A DNA stretch of 64,000 bases. Source: Plectosphaerella cucumerina. Taxonomy: Eukaryota > Ascomycota > Sordariomycetes > Glomerellales > Plectosphaerellaceae. Under the pieces are notes generated by a model. That model was not told the origin of the DNA. It did not search any database and saw only the letters and a list, made by a program, of their open reading frames with translations. The position numbers and the translations under genes were made by a program. How positions within the stretch are numbered: position 1 is the stretch's first letter; the number at the start of each line of letters is the position of its first letter. Below are positions 22,644 through 34,363 of the stretch, piece by piece. The stretch is from contig JAGPXD010000005.1 of the NCBI GenBank assembly GCA_020746995.1, positions 744,001-808,000 on the forward strand. Reading direction: 5' to 3'.

Positions 22644-25600
22644 TCATGCCTCTGCCTCCTTCAACCGCAAACTCGCCTCAAACTCAAAAGGCCCCGCCTC
22701 CAACCTATCCTTCTCAAACGGCATCGGCCCACAACTCCCCGACCCAAGCCCATGCTGCCTAAAATCAATATTCAGCCAATGCTCCTCCCCCTTCCTCAAT
22801 TCATGCGGATGCCTCGCCCTCTCCAGCTCCTCAATCGAATGTTCCCGGAACGAGAATCCAAAAGGACCCGTCAGCCTCGCCTCCAATCCCACGCGGGATG
22901 ACCACACCGTCGCCCATCGCGTGTCCATCCTGTTCCCGTTCTCCTGCGGCCATTCATACGCCGTCTGCAGCCCGTCATCCATCGAGGCTGACCACTGCCC
23001 GAATCGAGCGGAATCTTTCTTGTCGGGGTAGGACTCGCCGGGACCGCGACCGAACCATGTTGCTCTGTTGAAGTCCACGGGGAGAGCCATGGTTAGGCCG
23101 ATGCGAGGTACCCATTTGGGATGGGCACCGCTGAAGGAGCCGGTGACGTGGATGTCGACGCCGGAGGGGGTGATGGTGTAGATCATCGTTGCGTTGCATG
23201 CCCAGTTGAACACGGGTGGTGCGACGCGAACGTCCGACTCGATTCGAACCGAGTCGTCGATGACCTCCCACCGACAGGTCTGGACGTGCATCTTCGCCTT
23301 GTGCAGGAGCACTTCCTTCCAAGCAGGCCCGTTGCCGCGACGGCCCTTGTCGTTCTGCGTCTCGGCTCGGTAGAGGCTCAACTCCGGGCCTTGCTTCAGG
23401 ACCTGTCCCCCGGCTGCGGACCAAGTCAGGTCGCCCCTGACAGTGTCGTATGTGAAGACGGAATCGAATGAGCTCGACGAGATGTGGAGCAGTCCCAGGG
23501 CCTCATGGACCTCCGACTTCTGCGAGGAGACCACCGGGCGGAATAGAGCCCAGTCATGCTTGTCGGCATCCAAGTGAATCTGGGCAAAGGCCACCTCGTG
23601 TCCAGCAGAAGCCCATGCCGTGGCCTCGCGAAGGCGGAAGACAATCGTCAACCATGCTTCTTCGCCATTGCCCGCCAGACTAGTCGGAGGCTCAACGACG
23701 ATGCTCTCGCCAGGGCCGACGCGCGGGAGCGCCAACCACTCCTTGAACTCCGTATTCCCCGACTCCTTGACGACATGCCACTCAACCGAGAGATGTCCCA
23801 AGTCCACAAAGTCGTAATGGTTCCGCACCAGCAGCCCATCGCCGCTCCTCTCCACCGTCACAGGCTCAATGGCCTTCTTGTACTCCGTCAACCCCGGATT
23901 CTCGCCATGGTCCGAAAAGACCAAGCCATCCATGACGAAATCCCCATCATTCGGGAAATCCCCAAAATCGCCCCCGTAGGCGTAGTACTCGACACCACTC
24001 GCCTCATCCCTCGTCAGCAACCCGTGGTTGCACCACTCCCAGATATACCCGCCCTGGAGCAGTGGCTCGGCTCTGAAGGCGGCGACATAATCAGCCAGAC
24101 CTCCGGGTCCGTTCCCCATGGCATGGCCGTACTCGCACTGGATTAGTGGCTTATCGGGCCTTTTGCGCGCCAGCTCGACCATCTCGTCCACGGGGAGGTA
24201 CATGACGCTGTAGAGGTCTGCCGTCTTGGCCTCGCGGTCACCTTCGTAGTGGATTGGGCGAGAGGGGTCAGCGGCCTTGATCCAGTGATACATGGCCTCG
24301 TGGTTGCGGCCGTAGGAAGCCTCGTTACCGAGAGACCACGTGATGACCGAGGGGGAGTTCTTGAATCGCTCCACCAGCTGTTCGGCGCGGTCGAGGTAGG
24401 CGGCTTCCCATTCGGGGTTGTCCGAGATCCATTTCCCCGAGAGCTCGAGGGCGGTAGCGAGGACCTCATTCCGAGATAGGTTCTGCGCGTTGGGGACGTT
24501 GGGGATCTCAATGGGCACGAAGCCGTGACATTCGAGGTCAGCTTCGGCCATGACGTAGAGCCCGAGCTCATCGCAGAGATCGTAGAGACGAGGATCGTTC
24601 GGTTGGTGAGCGCAGCGGAGGGCGTTGATATTGCTCTTCTTCATGAGGATGAGGTCGGCGCGCATAGCCTCGTAGGGGACAGCGCGGCCGTGAAGGTGGT
24701 GGTGTTCGTGACGGTTGACGCCGTAGAGGATCACGGGCTTGTTGTTGACGAGCAGGTTAGCGCCTTTTACCTCGACCTTGCGGAAACCAATGCGGCGGCA
24801 GATGTGGCGATCGGCGTAGGAGAGGGTGAGGGTGTAGAGGGTTGGCTTCTCGGCTGACCAGAGGTGAAGGTCTTCCGGGGCAACGGCGAGGTCGTGGGTT
24901 TCGTTGGGGGCGAAGGATGCTTCTCCAATCTTGCTGCCGTCAGGGCCATACAGCGTGGCCACGACATTCTCCCCATCGACCGGCCCTTGAACCGTAGCTC
25001 GCAGCCGCAGCGACGCCTTGGTCAAACTCTCATCCAGCACAGGCGAAGCCGCAAAGTCCACAATCGCCCTCTCCGGAAACGCAATGAGCCGCGCATCCCG
25101 AAAGATGCCTGACAAAGTCCACTGATCCTGCCTCTCGATGTACGACGCATCACAGAACTTGTACACCCTCACTCCAATCGAATGACCTTCCCCCACTCTG
25201 ACATACGGAGTAACGTCAAACTCGCTCGCGTTCCGACTCCCCTGGCTATACCCAACCTCCTCGCCATCAACCCAGACATGAAAAGCGCTATCAACGCCCT
25301 CAAATCTCAGACGGATCTGCTGGCCTTCCCACGTCTCCGGCACGGTGAAGCGCCGCCAGTACGATCCCGTCTCGTTGAGGAGGGGGACGTTGGGAGGGTC
25401 GGCTGGGAAGGGGTAGCGGACGTTGGAGTAGAGGGGTGGTTGGCCGTGACCTTGGAGCTGCCACATCCCTGGGACTTGGATGTCTGCCCATGTGTTGGGG
25501 TCGGTGGAGGACCAGGAGGGGGCTTTGAGGGGGATTCGTCGCAGCGGAACTTCCAGGTGCCGCTTAGGGAGTGGTTTTCTGCCCGGGACTCGTCGAGGGA

Positions 25601-25708
25601 GAGGGCATCTTGGAGGGAGCGGTAGGGGAAGAAATGGGCTCTTGGGGGGAGGGTGTTGTGGTGGAGGACTTGGAGGTTGTTCCAGTCTGGTCGCTCGGGG
25701 GGTGTCAT
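22644..25708 (-). CDS. LAC4: Beta-galactosidase, GH2 Lac4/LacZ type, with an apparent frameshift
   Basis: It hydrolyses lactose and other beta-galactosides, probably in the cytosol since no signal peptide is seen. Two frames cover one protein: 25708 to about 25525 (start MTPPERPDWNNLQV, to SLSGTWKFR) and about 25530 to 22644 (IQVPGMWQLQGHG onward, 940 residues from its first Met). Joined, they give about 1021 residues, the length of yeast Lac4. Acid/base Glu lies in SLGNEASYGRNH and nucleophile Glu in LIQCEYGHAMGNG; NRHEHHHLHGR, EADLECHG and GRGPGESYPDKKDSARFG are family signatures. The frames meet at two G5 runs (25518-25522 and 25529-25533). One extra base there restores frame, and no intron with legal borders fits. 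Either the gene is inactivated or the consensus lost a base. It is divergent from the transporter at 26633. Confidence 0.85.
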
Positions 25709-26632
25709 GGTCTCGGATGAGTGTAGGGGATGGTTGTAAAGACGGACTTGGGGGATGAGATGAGCCTGAATGAGCAGAAGGGCTCGTGAGCTTGCGAGTG
25801 TGTTCTCTCTCTTACTTCAGTCATACCCTGGGAGCGAGCTTTAAACGTATTCCCACGACACCTGGTTAGTCATACAGCAAGAGATCCGCGGCGTACGTAG
25901 AATGGTCTTTCGTCCAGATGGTCTAGCATCCACCGAGCCCACAGTTGGGATCATCCCACGGCGATTTACAAATCCCCTGGGTTGGAGTCCATCCTTGCAA
26001 GCTGGGGTAGGTGGCCTGGATTTCTTCACATTTGGATCCCCCATCAAATTGTCGGGAGAGGAAGGCTTGGCTCGGATACTTTTCCTTCCACGGCGGCTCT
26101 TCAACTTCCCCAGATGAGCCTCCGAAGATCCAAGATCAAGGCCAGAGAATTGGCCAGACCTGTGGCAAACAATGAATATCCAGGGAACCCCTTGCCTCCT
26201 TCGTCATATTGTCCCGCGGGCTTGGCACCATGCAGACATCCACCCCAATCAGCGGTGCAGCTCCTAGTCCGGGGAATATCTCCCACGGAGAATAGCCCCC
26301 CATCTAACAAGGATCTCCACCTCAACACCGTGTCTCTCGAAATTCCCCGTGGCATAAACCCCCTACGCTAAGCAATCTTCAGTTAGCACCACATCCCATC
26401 CTTTCAACCTCGTCCCCACGCTCCTCTCCCCATCCCCATCCCCAGACGCATCCCCGGCCTGGGGGACACACCATCATGTCGCCAACTCGCATGGTACGAC
26501 CACGCGGGGTACGGACCACCTCCTCGGATCCCATGCCATGATCCAACACACACCATCGGCCTGGCCTCCTATAAGAGACTTGGCTCCCGGCCTCCTCAAG
26601 GTCAGATACCACAGCACCATCCAGCAGCAAAC
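25709..26632. promoter_or_regulatory. Divergent promoter of beta-galactosidase and sugar transporter
   Basis: This 924-bp region separates the two start codons, as in the yeast LAC4-LAC12 pair. It holds CCCACGG copies at 25955-25961 and 26282-26288, and a related CCACGGGG on the minus strand at 26352-26345. The copy at 26282 is preceded by CCGGGG and so forms an imperfect version of the inverted repeat at 22465-22487. The copy at 25955 ends a TGGGATCATCCCA palindrome (25946-25958). CTGGGG-type sequences (for example 26002-26007) could bind the carbon repressor CreA, but such short sites are common by chance. Confidence 0.55.
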
Positions 26633-28387
26633 ATGGCCCAGTCCAAGGACGCCCACAACGACCGCTTGTCGGCCGACATGCCCGAGAAACCCTCCGGCAT
26701 GATGATCGAAACCAGCACCGCCTCCGTCGCCCTCGCCGCCGCCCTGGCAGATGACAAGCCCGGCCTGCTCTCTCGCCAGATGATGCGTCTCTACGGCATC
26801 ATGATCATCGGCTACCTCGTCTCGACCATCAACGGCTTCGGTACGTTGCTCCCTTCTTTCCCTAGGATGTAGCTGATATGTCCAGACGGCTCCCTCATGG
26901 GCGCCATCAACGCCATGAAACCTTACCACGAGACCTTCGGCCTCACCGGCGCAGGAGCCTCCACCGGCATAGTCTTCATCGTCTACAACATCGGCCAGAT
27001 CATCAGTCTCCCTATCTCGCCCTTCATCTCCGATGGCTACGGCCGGCGCAAGTGCATCTTTGCTGGGTGTGCCGTCATCCTCGCCGGAACGGCTATCCAA
27101 GCCACGGCCAACACGACGGGACATTTCATCGCGGGACGTCTCGTCCTCGGTCTCGGCGCCGCTGTTGCACAGGCCACGGGACCGATTTACGCTGTTGAGC
27201 TTGCTCATCCTGCTCACCGCGGTCTTCTGGCGGGGATGTACAATAACTTCTGGTGGGTGGGCAACATCCTTGCCGGATGGGTGACGTACGGCACGAACCT
27301 GTAAGTCTTCCCCTTTCTTCTACGCCAAACAAGTCTAACGTGGCAAAGGCATCTCAACACCTCTTGGGCCTGGAGAATCCCTACCGTCCTGCAAGCCGCC
27401 ATGCCAGCCATCGTCATGTGCGGCGTGCTCTTCCTCCCCGAGTCCCCTCGATGGCTCATCTCCAAAGACCGCACCGAGGAAGCCCTCGCAGTACTCACAA
27501 AATACCACGGAGAGGGAGACATCAACGCCCCCATCGTCCAGCTACAATACCAAGAAATCATCGAAGATCGCGCCCGCGACGACTCTGACAACCGCTGGTG
27601 GGATTTCCGCGAACTCGTCCGCGACCGCCAATCCCGCTGGCGCACCTACATCGTCGTAGTCATGTCCTTCTTCGCCCAATGGTCCGGCAACAACGTCGTC
27701 TCCTACTTCATGGTCCGTTCCCCCCTCTTCCTTTCCAAACTCCGCTAATACGATGTCCAGCCCGCAATGGTCGAAAACGCCGGCATCACAGACTCAAACA
27801 CCCAACTCCTCCTCAACGCAATCAACCCCATCCTCTCCATGACCGCCGCCGTCACCGGCGCCTTCTTCCTCGACCGTTTCGGTCGCCGCCCCATGATGAT
27901 GGCCGCCCTCGGCGGCTCTCTCTTCTTCTACATCCTCCTCACCGCCTTCAGCGCCCAGGTCGGCAACCACGCCAACCTCTCCTACGCCGTCATCGTCTCC
28001 ATCTACCTCTACGGCATCTGCTTCGCTTCCGGAATGACGCCCTGCCAGGCCCTCTACCCAACCGAATGTCTCGAAAATCGCACGCGCGCAAAAGGCACAT
28101 CGCTCAAGTTTCTATGCGTCAATATTGCAATGATGGTGAATCAATACGGTATCTCCGTCGGGATCAAGAAGATCACATGGCGTCTTTACCTTGTTTTTGT
28201 CGTCTGGATCGCTATTGAGATTGTGGTTATTTACTTTACTTTCCCTGAGACGGCGGGTAAGACTCTGGAGGAGCTTACTAGCATCTTTGAGGCGAAGAAC
28301 CCGCGCAAGGAGAGCCTGAGGAAGACGAAGGTTCTGGTTGATGAAGGTGGCAACGTCTTCGAGACGGAACAGCCTGCAAAAGTGTAG
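26633..28387 (+). CDS. MFS sugar porter, probable lactose/galactoside permease
   Basis: Exons are 26633-26840, 26886-27300, 27349-27712 and 27761-28387, giving 537 residues with twelve predicted membrane helices. Sugar-porter signatures are seen: NGFDGSLMGAIN in helix 1, DGYGRRK between helices 2 and 3, PESPRWLI before the central loop, DRFGRRPMM between helices 8 and 9, and FPETAGKTLEEL after helix 12. Length, the long central loop and divergent pairing with a Lac4-type beta-galactosidase point to a Lac12-like lactose/galactoside:H+ symporter of the plasma membrane. Other sugars such as cellobiose remain possible, since these transporters overlap. Introns are 45-48 bp with clean borders, except that the third starts with GTCCGT. 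Confidence 0.85.
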
Positions 28388-28756
28388 GTGCTGAGATACT
28401 TCATCTGCACGTATAGGTTGTTACCTAGGTAGTCACCTTGTATAATACAAACCCTCGGGTGCTCACCTGTGCCAATCTTCCCTTATGAATGATGCTTCTG
28501 CGAAGTTGAGCACGACATCAAGCCATCAACGTACCTTCACCGCAAGACCATAGTGTCGGGTATCTAGTCATTATCCCAGAATGCCATCCGGTACTCATAC
28601 AAGACCGTATATACAACATGCAGTGTACACTCCAACACCCACATCGTGTACATATCCGTCAGTCCCTAATCCATCTCAATCCTTCTTCTGTCCCTCCCTG
28701 GCAACATCCAGCTGCGCCAAAATGTCTGGCACTGGCAACAGCGACACGGACCCCTT
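28388..28756. other. Convergent intergenic region
   Basis: The 369 bp between the transporter and zinc-transporter stop codons presumably hold both 3' UTRs. I see nothing else in it. Confidence 0.5.
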
Positions 28757-30603
28757 CTAGAAAGCCCGCGGGCTCAGCAGCACCGGCGACGTCAACCGCC
28801 CCGAGCCGCACCAGCACGCCGCGTCGCCCTCGCGCTCCACCTGCACCGTAATGTCCATGTCCTGCGAGAGCAGGTACTCGCGCACTCGGTCGCGGACGTC
28901 TTCCAGTCCCGCGCCGCGCGCCGCAACAACGTGCACGATGCCGCGCAGGGTCTCCCGCCCGCCGGCCGCGCTCTGGATGTCGTCCACCCAGAACTTGGGC
29001 ACGCTGTACCCCACCACCCCGCGCTGCTGCACGATGCCCGCCAGAGTGTTGCGCAGGTTGTATTCGGTGCCCGCCGGAATGCCCAGCAGCAGGTTTCGTG
29101 CCGACGACTTGAGCAGCGGCCACGCCGCCATGGCGATCAGCACCGAAACGGCAATGCCTGCGACGGCGTCCCACCACGTCCACCCCGTGTACATAGTCAA
29201 CAGCGTGGAGATAACCACCGCCACGCTGCCCATCAGATCCGCCATGACGTGCAGGAAAATGCCCTCCATGTTCTCGTTGTGGTGGTGTCCGTGGTCGTGG
29301 CCGCCGTGTGCGTGGCTGTGCTTGTGGTCGTCGTCCTTTTTGTTGCTGCTCGGGCAGCTGCTGCCATGGTCATGACCGTGGTGGTGATGGTGACCGAAGC
29401 CCATCAGGCCAACGGCGTTGACCAGACCGCCGAGCACACTGATCGTGAGCAGCTCGGAAAGTCGCTTCGGGGGCGTGCCCTCCACCATGCGCTCGGCCGC
29501 TTCTCCAATAATCTCGACACTCAAGAGGCTGCGAAGAGATACGTCAGCAATTGCTTCCACATTGCCCAGAAGGGGAGGTACTCACATCAGCAGGATGCCG
29601 TTGGCGAATCCGCTCAGCGTCTCGACCTTGCCCAGACCGTAGGGGTACTTCTCGCTCGGTGGCCACTTGCTCATAACAGCGGCGCATAGTCCGACGAGGA
29701 GGGCGAAGCAGTCGAAGAACATGTGGACGGTGTCGCTGAGGAGGCCGAGGGAGCTCGTCGCGTATGCGTAGAAGGCTTGGACGCCCATGAAGGAGAAGTT
29801 GAGCCTGTCGCACGGGGTTAGTTTTGATCGAGAAATAGACGATTGGGCCGGACATACGTCAGGAAGTAGAAGATGCGCCGTGAGTCCTTCTCCACGAGAA
29901 TGGTGTGGAGGAAGGGCACGCTCTCGGAGTAGCGGAGGAGGATTCTCGAGAAGAGCGACGGCCGCGCGTGGTCGTGTGAGTGCGCGTGCGCATGGGCGTG
30001 GCCATTCGCCCCGTGGGAGTGTTTGTGGTCGTGATCGTGGCTGTGGTCGTGTCCATGATCGTGGGCGTGGTCATGGCTGTGATCGTGATCGTGGGCGTGG
30101 GCGTGGTCGTGATCGTCGCCCGAGCACCCGTTGGGTCCATGGCCATGGTGGTCGTGGTCGTCCTCGATTCTGGTCTTTTCGCCGGCGTGTGGCGGCTCGT
30201 GGCGCCGGTCAACGTCTGTCTTCCAGCTGTCGGGGAGGACCATGGAGGCCGGGCGCTCCCGCGCGTGCAGGGTGTGCGACGAGGCTGTCCTCGACACGAC
30301 CTTGCTCTGTGGGACGCTGGAGCTGGAGCCGAGGCTGTCGGATTGCTTGTGTGTGTAGGTGTAGCCATTGGAACTGGTGTAGGAGTCGTTCCGGTCATGG
30401 GCGTAGCCGTTGGGGTGGGCGTCGTGGCTGTGGGCGTGGCTCAGGCTGGTGCTGGAGCCGTGGGCGTGGCCCGACATTGTCGACTTGATCGAGTTGAAGG
30501 AGGGCGGCGAGTGCGAATGGGCGTGGGCATTGGCGGCGGGGTGCATGTGCTGACGATGCGCGTGAGGCAGCGCGGAGGAGGGAAGGGCATATGTTGATGC
30601 CAT
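28757..30603 (-). CDS. MSC2: CDF zinc transporter, Msc2/ZnT5-7 type, histidine-rich
   Basis: This is a cation diffusion facilitator, most likely moving Zn2+ into the ER/Golgi. Exons are 30603-29858, 29804-29586 and 29528-28757, giving 578 residues. Residues 1-230 are hydrophilic and rich in His, ending in long His-Asp/His-Ala alternations (about 165-230). The transporter domain follows: LNFSFMGVQAFYAYATSSLG in helix 1, the metal-binding HxxxD of SDTVHMFFD in helix 2, SKWPPSEKYPYGLGKVETLS, a second His-rich loop after helix 4, and HxxxD in HVMADLMGS in helix 5. The C-terminal cytosolic domain is about 110 residues. The SDTVHMFFD and WPPSEKYPYGLGK motifs are those of Msc2/ZnT5/ZnT7 rather than vacuolar Zrc1. 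Yeast Msc2 has additional N-terminal membrane helices that are absent here, so it may be closer to ZnT7. Confidence 0.85.
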
Positions 30604-32878
30604 GGCCGGGGAAATCGTGGGTGGGATGGATGTCGGAGGGACGGTCGCTGGGGGTCCTGGGGGTCAACGTCGCGAGTCAGCGGCGGCGGGGCCGCTGTCG
30701 TGTTTAAAGGGGCTGAGGACTAAGGTAAGGCGCGGGAGTCGCGGCGCATCGGGTTTGCCGTCAACTTTCGACTTTTCTCGGGCGGATGTCGAGCAGCACG
30801 GACGAGCAAACTCGAACGAAGCGATTCGATTGCGCCGTCTCTTTCTTCGGAGCGAACCTTTGTCGGACCAGACCCACGGTGACGTGGGGAGAGGGGAAGA
30901 GGGCCGTCGGGAATGGTGATGAGGTCTTATCGGCGGGCGGGCGCTGTCTCGGAAGGCGGTTTGTGGTCCCGGGCGTCTGTGCGGTGTCTTGGGCCCAGGT
31001 GGTCGGGGAATGGCCTGGGAGTGGCACTGGCACTCAAGGCAGCAAGTCAAAATGCGATGGCGGTGCAGCAAGCAGCGGTGGTGCTTTGGAGGACCAAGTG
31101 TGTCGTGAGGCTCTCCGAGGCCGTGGTGCTGGAGCGAGCGAGAGAGAGAGAGACGAGATGTTGGTGGTCACCGTCGTCACACGGAGGACAGAGGGCGGGC
31201 GACGGGGATGGATAAGGAGGCTGGCGGTGGCCCCCTGTTTGTTTCCCCGGCCACACCGCACCTGGATAGGTAGCTGAGAAGCTGGCCAGTGGTTGCTAGC
31301 AGGCAAAGGTCGGCAGGATGCCGAGAGCCTTAGCCCGTGGCAAGCGAAAGTAGAGAGGCAAGGCAAGGCGAGGCCAGGGGTCTGGAGCTGTCGGAGGCGG
31401 GCTCCGGCGGGTCGGGATCGGTCGGTGTCGAGACGTCCTTTGTTGGTGGGAGGACGGATGCGGCGTTGAGTTCAGGTCGCGTGTAGAGAGGCAAAGTCTG
31501 GAAAAGACGACGCGACGACTCGAAGGAGGGGAGAAGCTGTATTTGAGACTTGAGACCGACCCAGCCCAGGCCTTGCGCGCTGAAAGAAAAAGAAGCAAGT
31601 CAGTGTTCCCCGTCTTGAGGCGAGGCGTCGGCCTAGCACAACTCGAAAGTGAACCTCCTGCCCTTCGCAGCAATGAGCACCTGCCTTGCCCGCCTCAGTG
31701 TGCCAGACCCCAGTGGATCGCACCTTCCCAGCAGGAGCGACCTGCATTTGTCCCCTCGGGGGCGGGCTGGTTTGTGTCTTGGAAGCCGGTGCGACCCCTG
31801 CAGCCTGCAGCACTTTAGCGCTCCCTCCACTGAGGTGACGATGGGTGGAGCCGTCCCTGGGCACGTTCTTCCTCGGCTGGCCGTTCATTGGTCCTCTGGT
31901 TTATGACGATGAGCATGGAGGGAAGCAGCGACCAGCGAAATGGAAATCTGGCAGGCACATTTCCAGGACACCTCCGGTTCAGTCTGGCCGGCAGAAGATG
32001 CTCAGCTGCGCGGCGAGGCTTCGGTAGCGGCAGCCAGAACGCGTCCCCCGATATCCCGCGCCATCCTCAAGACAGCTAGAAAAGGGGGCGACGTGCATCA
32101 TGCCGCTCTTTTCCCCTTTCCAGCCTGGCCCGGCCGCGGGTGCTTATCGCCTTGCAGTGAACCCCCGCCGCCCATCTGTTCGCCCCCCTCAATCCGACGC
32201 TGGAGACTGCCGACCGCTTGCTCAAACACGGCAGCTGCGTCGTCCATCGCGGGGCATTGAGCCAGGGGGGACCAGGCTTCACTGGACAGCCCCGATCGGC
32301 CGTGTCCGTCTTGGGCAGGTCACTGCCGCAACCGATGATGTGCTGGACTGACGACTTTCAGATGCCGACAGACGAGGGGTGATGGTGTACATCTCGTCTC
32401 GTCGTCGCATTGACGGGCCGCCGACATCGCCCGTCGCATTGATTAGGGGCCAGGTTGGGATGGCACCACCGACCCGGGGCTGGTCAGGGCATGTCACGTC
32501 TTGAGACGATTGAGGTCCGAATAAGAATAGAACTACGCTCCTCAGGAGCTTCATACTCATCCACCTCTGTCCTAATGGTCCGAACTTGAAAATTGGGGGA
32601 ACATCGTCTTCAGTTGACTGATTTTGATAGTAGCAGACAAAGATCGATCATCACTTTCTTTTGGATGAACTTTATCTGGAAGTCGAGATGTGAGGCATGT
32701 GTGAAAACACCGCTGATTGGTCCTTCACCGATCACCATGAAATCTCACCGACATCTCCACCGTCAACCGTGACCTGAACGCGATCCATCGCCAAATTCCA
32801 ACCCCACCACCGACCACACTCGTCACCAACCCATGGATCCAACCTGACGCCTCACCACACCCCTCCGCGGCCCGCGCA
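30604..32878. other. Intergenic region between two divergent starts
   Basis: About 2.3 kb lies between the zinc-transporter start (minus strand) and ALG1 (plus strand). Overlapping short frames on both strands show no family resemblance or usable splice continuation. A short GA run lies at about 31137-31153. I find no tRNA or other RNA gene. Confidence 0.5.
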
Positions 32879-34363
32879 ATGGCCTCCTCACTCCTCCTCA
32901 TCTTCGGGGGCCTCTCCCTCATCACCCTGATCGACATTCTCATGATCGCCCTCCTCTTCCTCTTCATCCCCTCCTCCCTCGGCCTTGGGCTGGCCGTCTG
33001 GCTCGCAGCTCTCGCCGTCGCGGCCGCAGTCTCCAGCCTCCTCTCCATCGTCGGCTGTCTTCTCGTCATCAAGCTCTTCATCTCTTCCGAGCGTCCCGCC
33101 CAGGACCACCATCAGATCCTCGTCCTCGGCGACATCGGCCGCAGCCCGCGCATGCAGTATCACGCTCTCTCCATCGCAAAGCACGGCGGCCATGTCGATA
33201 TCATCGGCTACAATGAGAGCCCCCTCATCCCGCAGCTCCAGAATCATAAGCTTGTCAAGATATATCCCCTCGCCCCGCTGCCTCTCGGCCGCGACTCTGG
33301 CCTCCCCTTCGTCCTCCTCGGGCCCCTCAAGGTCCTCTGGCAGTCATGGCACCTCTTCCGCCTCATGGCCCTGGACACCCCCACGCCTCGTTGGATCGTC
33401 ATCCAGAATCCGCCGTCTATCCCGACGCTGCATACAGCCCTGCTCGTGTCCCTCTATCGCAGCAGCCACATCCTCCTCGACTGGCACAACTTTGGCTCCA
33501 CCATCCTCGCCACTACCCGCAGCCCCAGCGACCCCTTCGTCTTCGCCTATCGCCTCTATGAGACGACCTTTGGCGCCCTCGCACCCACCGCCAACCTTAC
33601 CGTCACCGATGCCATGGCAAAGGTGCTGCGGAAGGACCCTTACTCCGTCTCGTCTCCCATCCTCACCCTCCACGACCGCCCAGCAAGCATTTTCAAGCCC
33701 TTCGACAAGGCCCAGCGCAAGAAGGCTCTCAACTCCATCGCAGAAACGAAAGCCAGCGCCGAAGCAATCCTCAAGGGGGGCCTCTGTCTCATCGTCAGCA
33801 GCACCTCCTGGACCCCCGACGAAGACTTTGGCATCCTACTCGAAGCCCTCGTCTCCTACTCCGGCACCCTCCTCAACGAACCCTCCCGCAAGCCTATCCT
33901 CGCCATCATCACCGGCAAGGGCCCACAGAAGGACACCTACCTCGCCAGGATCAAGTACCTCACCGACCGCGGCCTCCTCCCCGGCGTGCAGATCGTCTCC
34001 GCCTGGCTCACCACCGAGCAATACGCCGCCCTGCTCGCCAGCGCAGACCTCGGCATCTGCCTGCACAAGTCTAGCTCCGGCGTTGATCTGCCGATGAAGG
34101 TCGTCGACATGTTTGGCTCGGGCCTTCCTGTCGCTGCTTATTCAAAGTATGAGAGCTTTGGAGAGCTTGTCAAAGAAGGTGTCAACGGATGCGGTTTCGT
34201 CGAGGCAGACGAGCTGGCGGACATTCTGGTTAGGCTGCTTGGAGACTCGGGCGCGGAGGAGCTGCAGAGGCTGAAGCGGGGCGCCGTCGAGGAAGGGAGC
34301 CTGCGGTGGGACGAGGAGTGGGATCGTGTTGTTGGGAGGGTGCTCGGGTTGATTGATCCGTAG
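32879..34363 (+). CDS. ALG1: Chitobiosyldiphosphodolichol beta-mannosyltransferase
   Basis: ALG1 adds the first mannose, from GDP-mannose, to GlcNAc2-PP-dolichol on the cytosolic face of the ER, an essential step of N-glycan precursor assembly. It is a single exon of 494 residues (GT33). The N-terminal 70 residues are strongly hydrophobic, longer than the single anchor of yeast Alg1 and compatible with two helices. Family motifs follow: LVLGDIGRSPRMQYHALSIA (about 81-100), IQNPPSIPTL, LDWHNFG, LTVTDAMAKVL, and the nucleotide-sugar binding end SSSGVDLPMKVVDMFG (about 400-415). Length and motif order are complete, and no frame break or intron is needed. Confidence 0.93.
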   Translation: MASSLLLIFGGLSLITLIDILMIALLFLFIPSSLGLGLAVWLAALAVAAAVSSLLSIVGCLLVIKLFISSERPAQDHHQILVLGDIGRSPRMQYHALSIAKHGGHVDIIGYNESPLIPQLQNHKLVKIYPLAPLPLGRDSGLPFVLLGPLKVLWQSWHLFRLMALDTPTPRWIVIQNPPSIPTLHTALLVSLYRSSHILLDWHNFGSTILATTRSPSDPFVFAYRLYETTFGALAPTANLTVTDAMAKVLRKDPYSVSSPILTLHDRPASIFKPFDKAQRKKALNSIAETKASAEAILKGGLCLIVSSTSWTPDEDFGILLEALVSYSGTLLNEPSRKPILAIITGKGPQKDTYLARIKYLTDRGLLPGVQIVSAWLTTEQYAALLASADLGICLHKSSSGVDLPMKVVDMFGSGLPVAAYSKYESFGELVKEGVNGCGFVEADELADILVRLLGDSGAEELQRLKRGAVEEGSLRWDEEWDRVVGRVLGLIDP

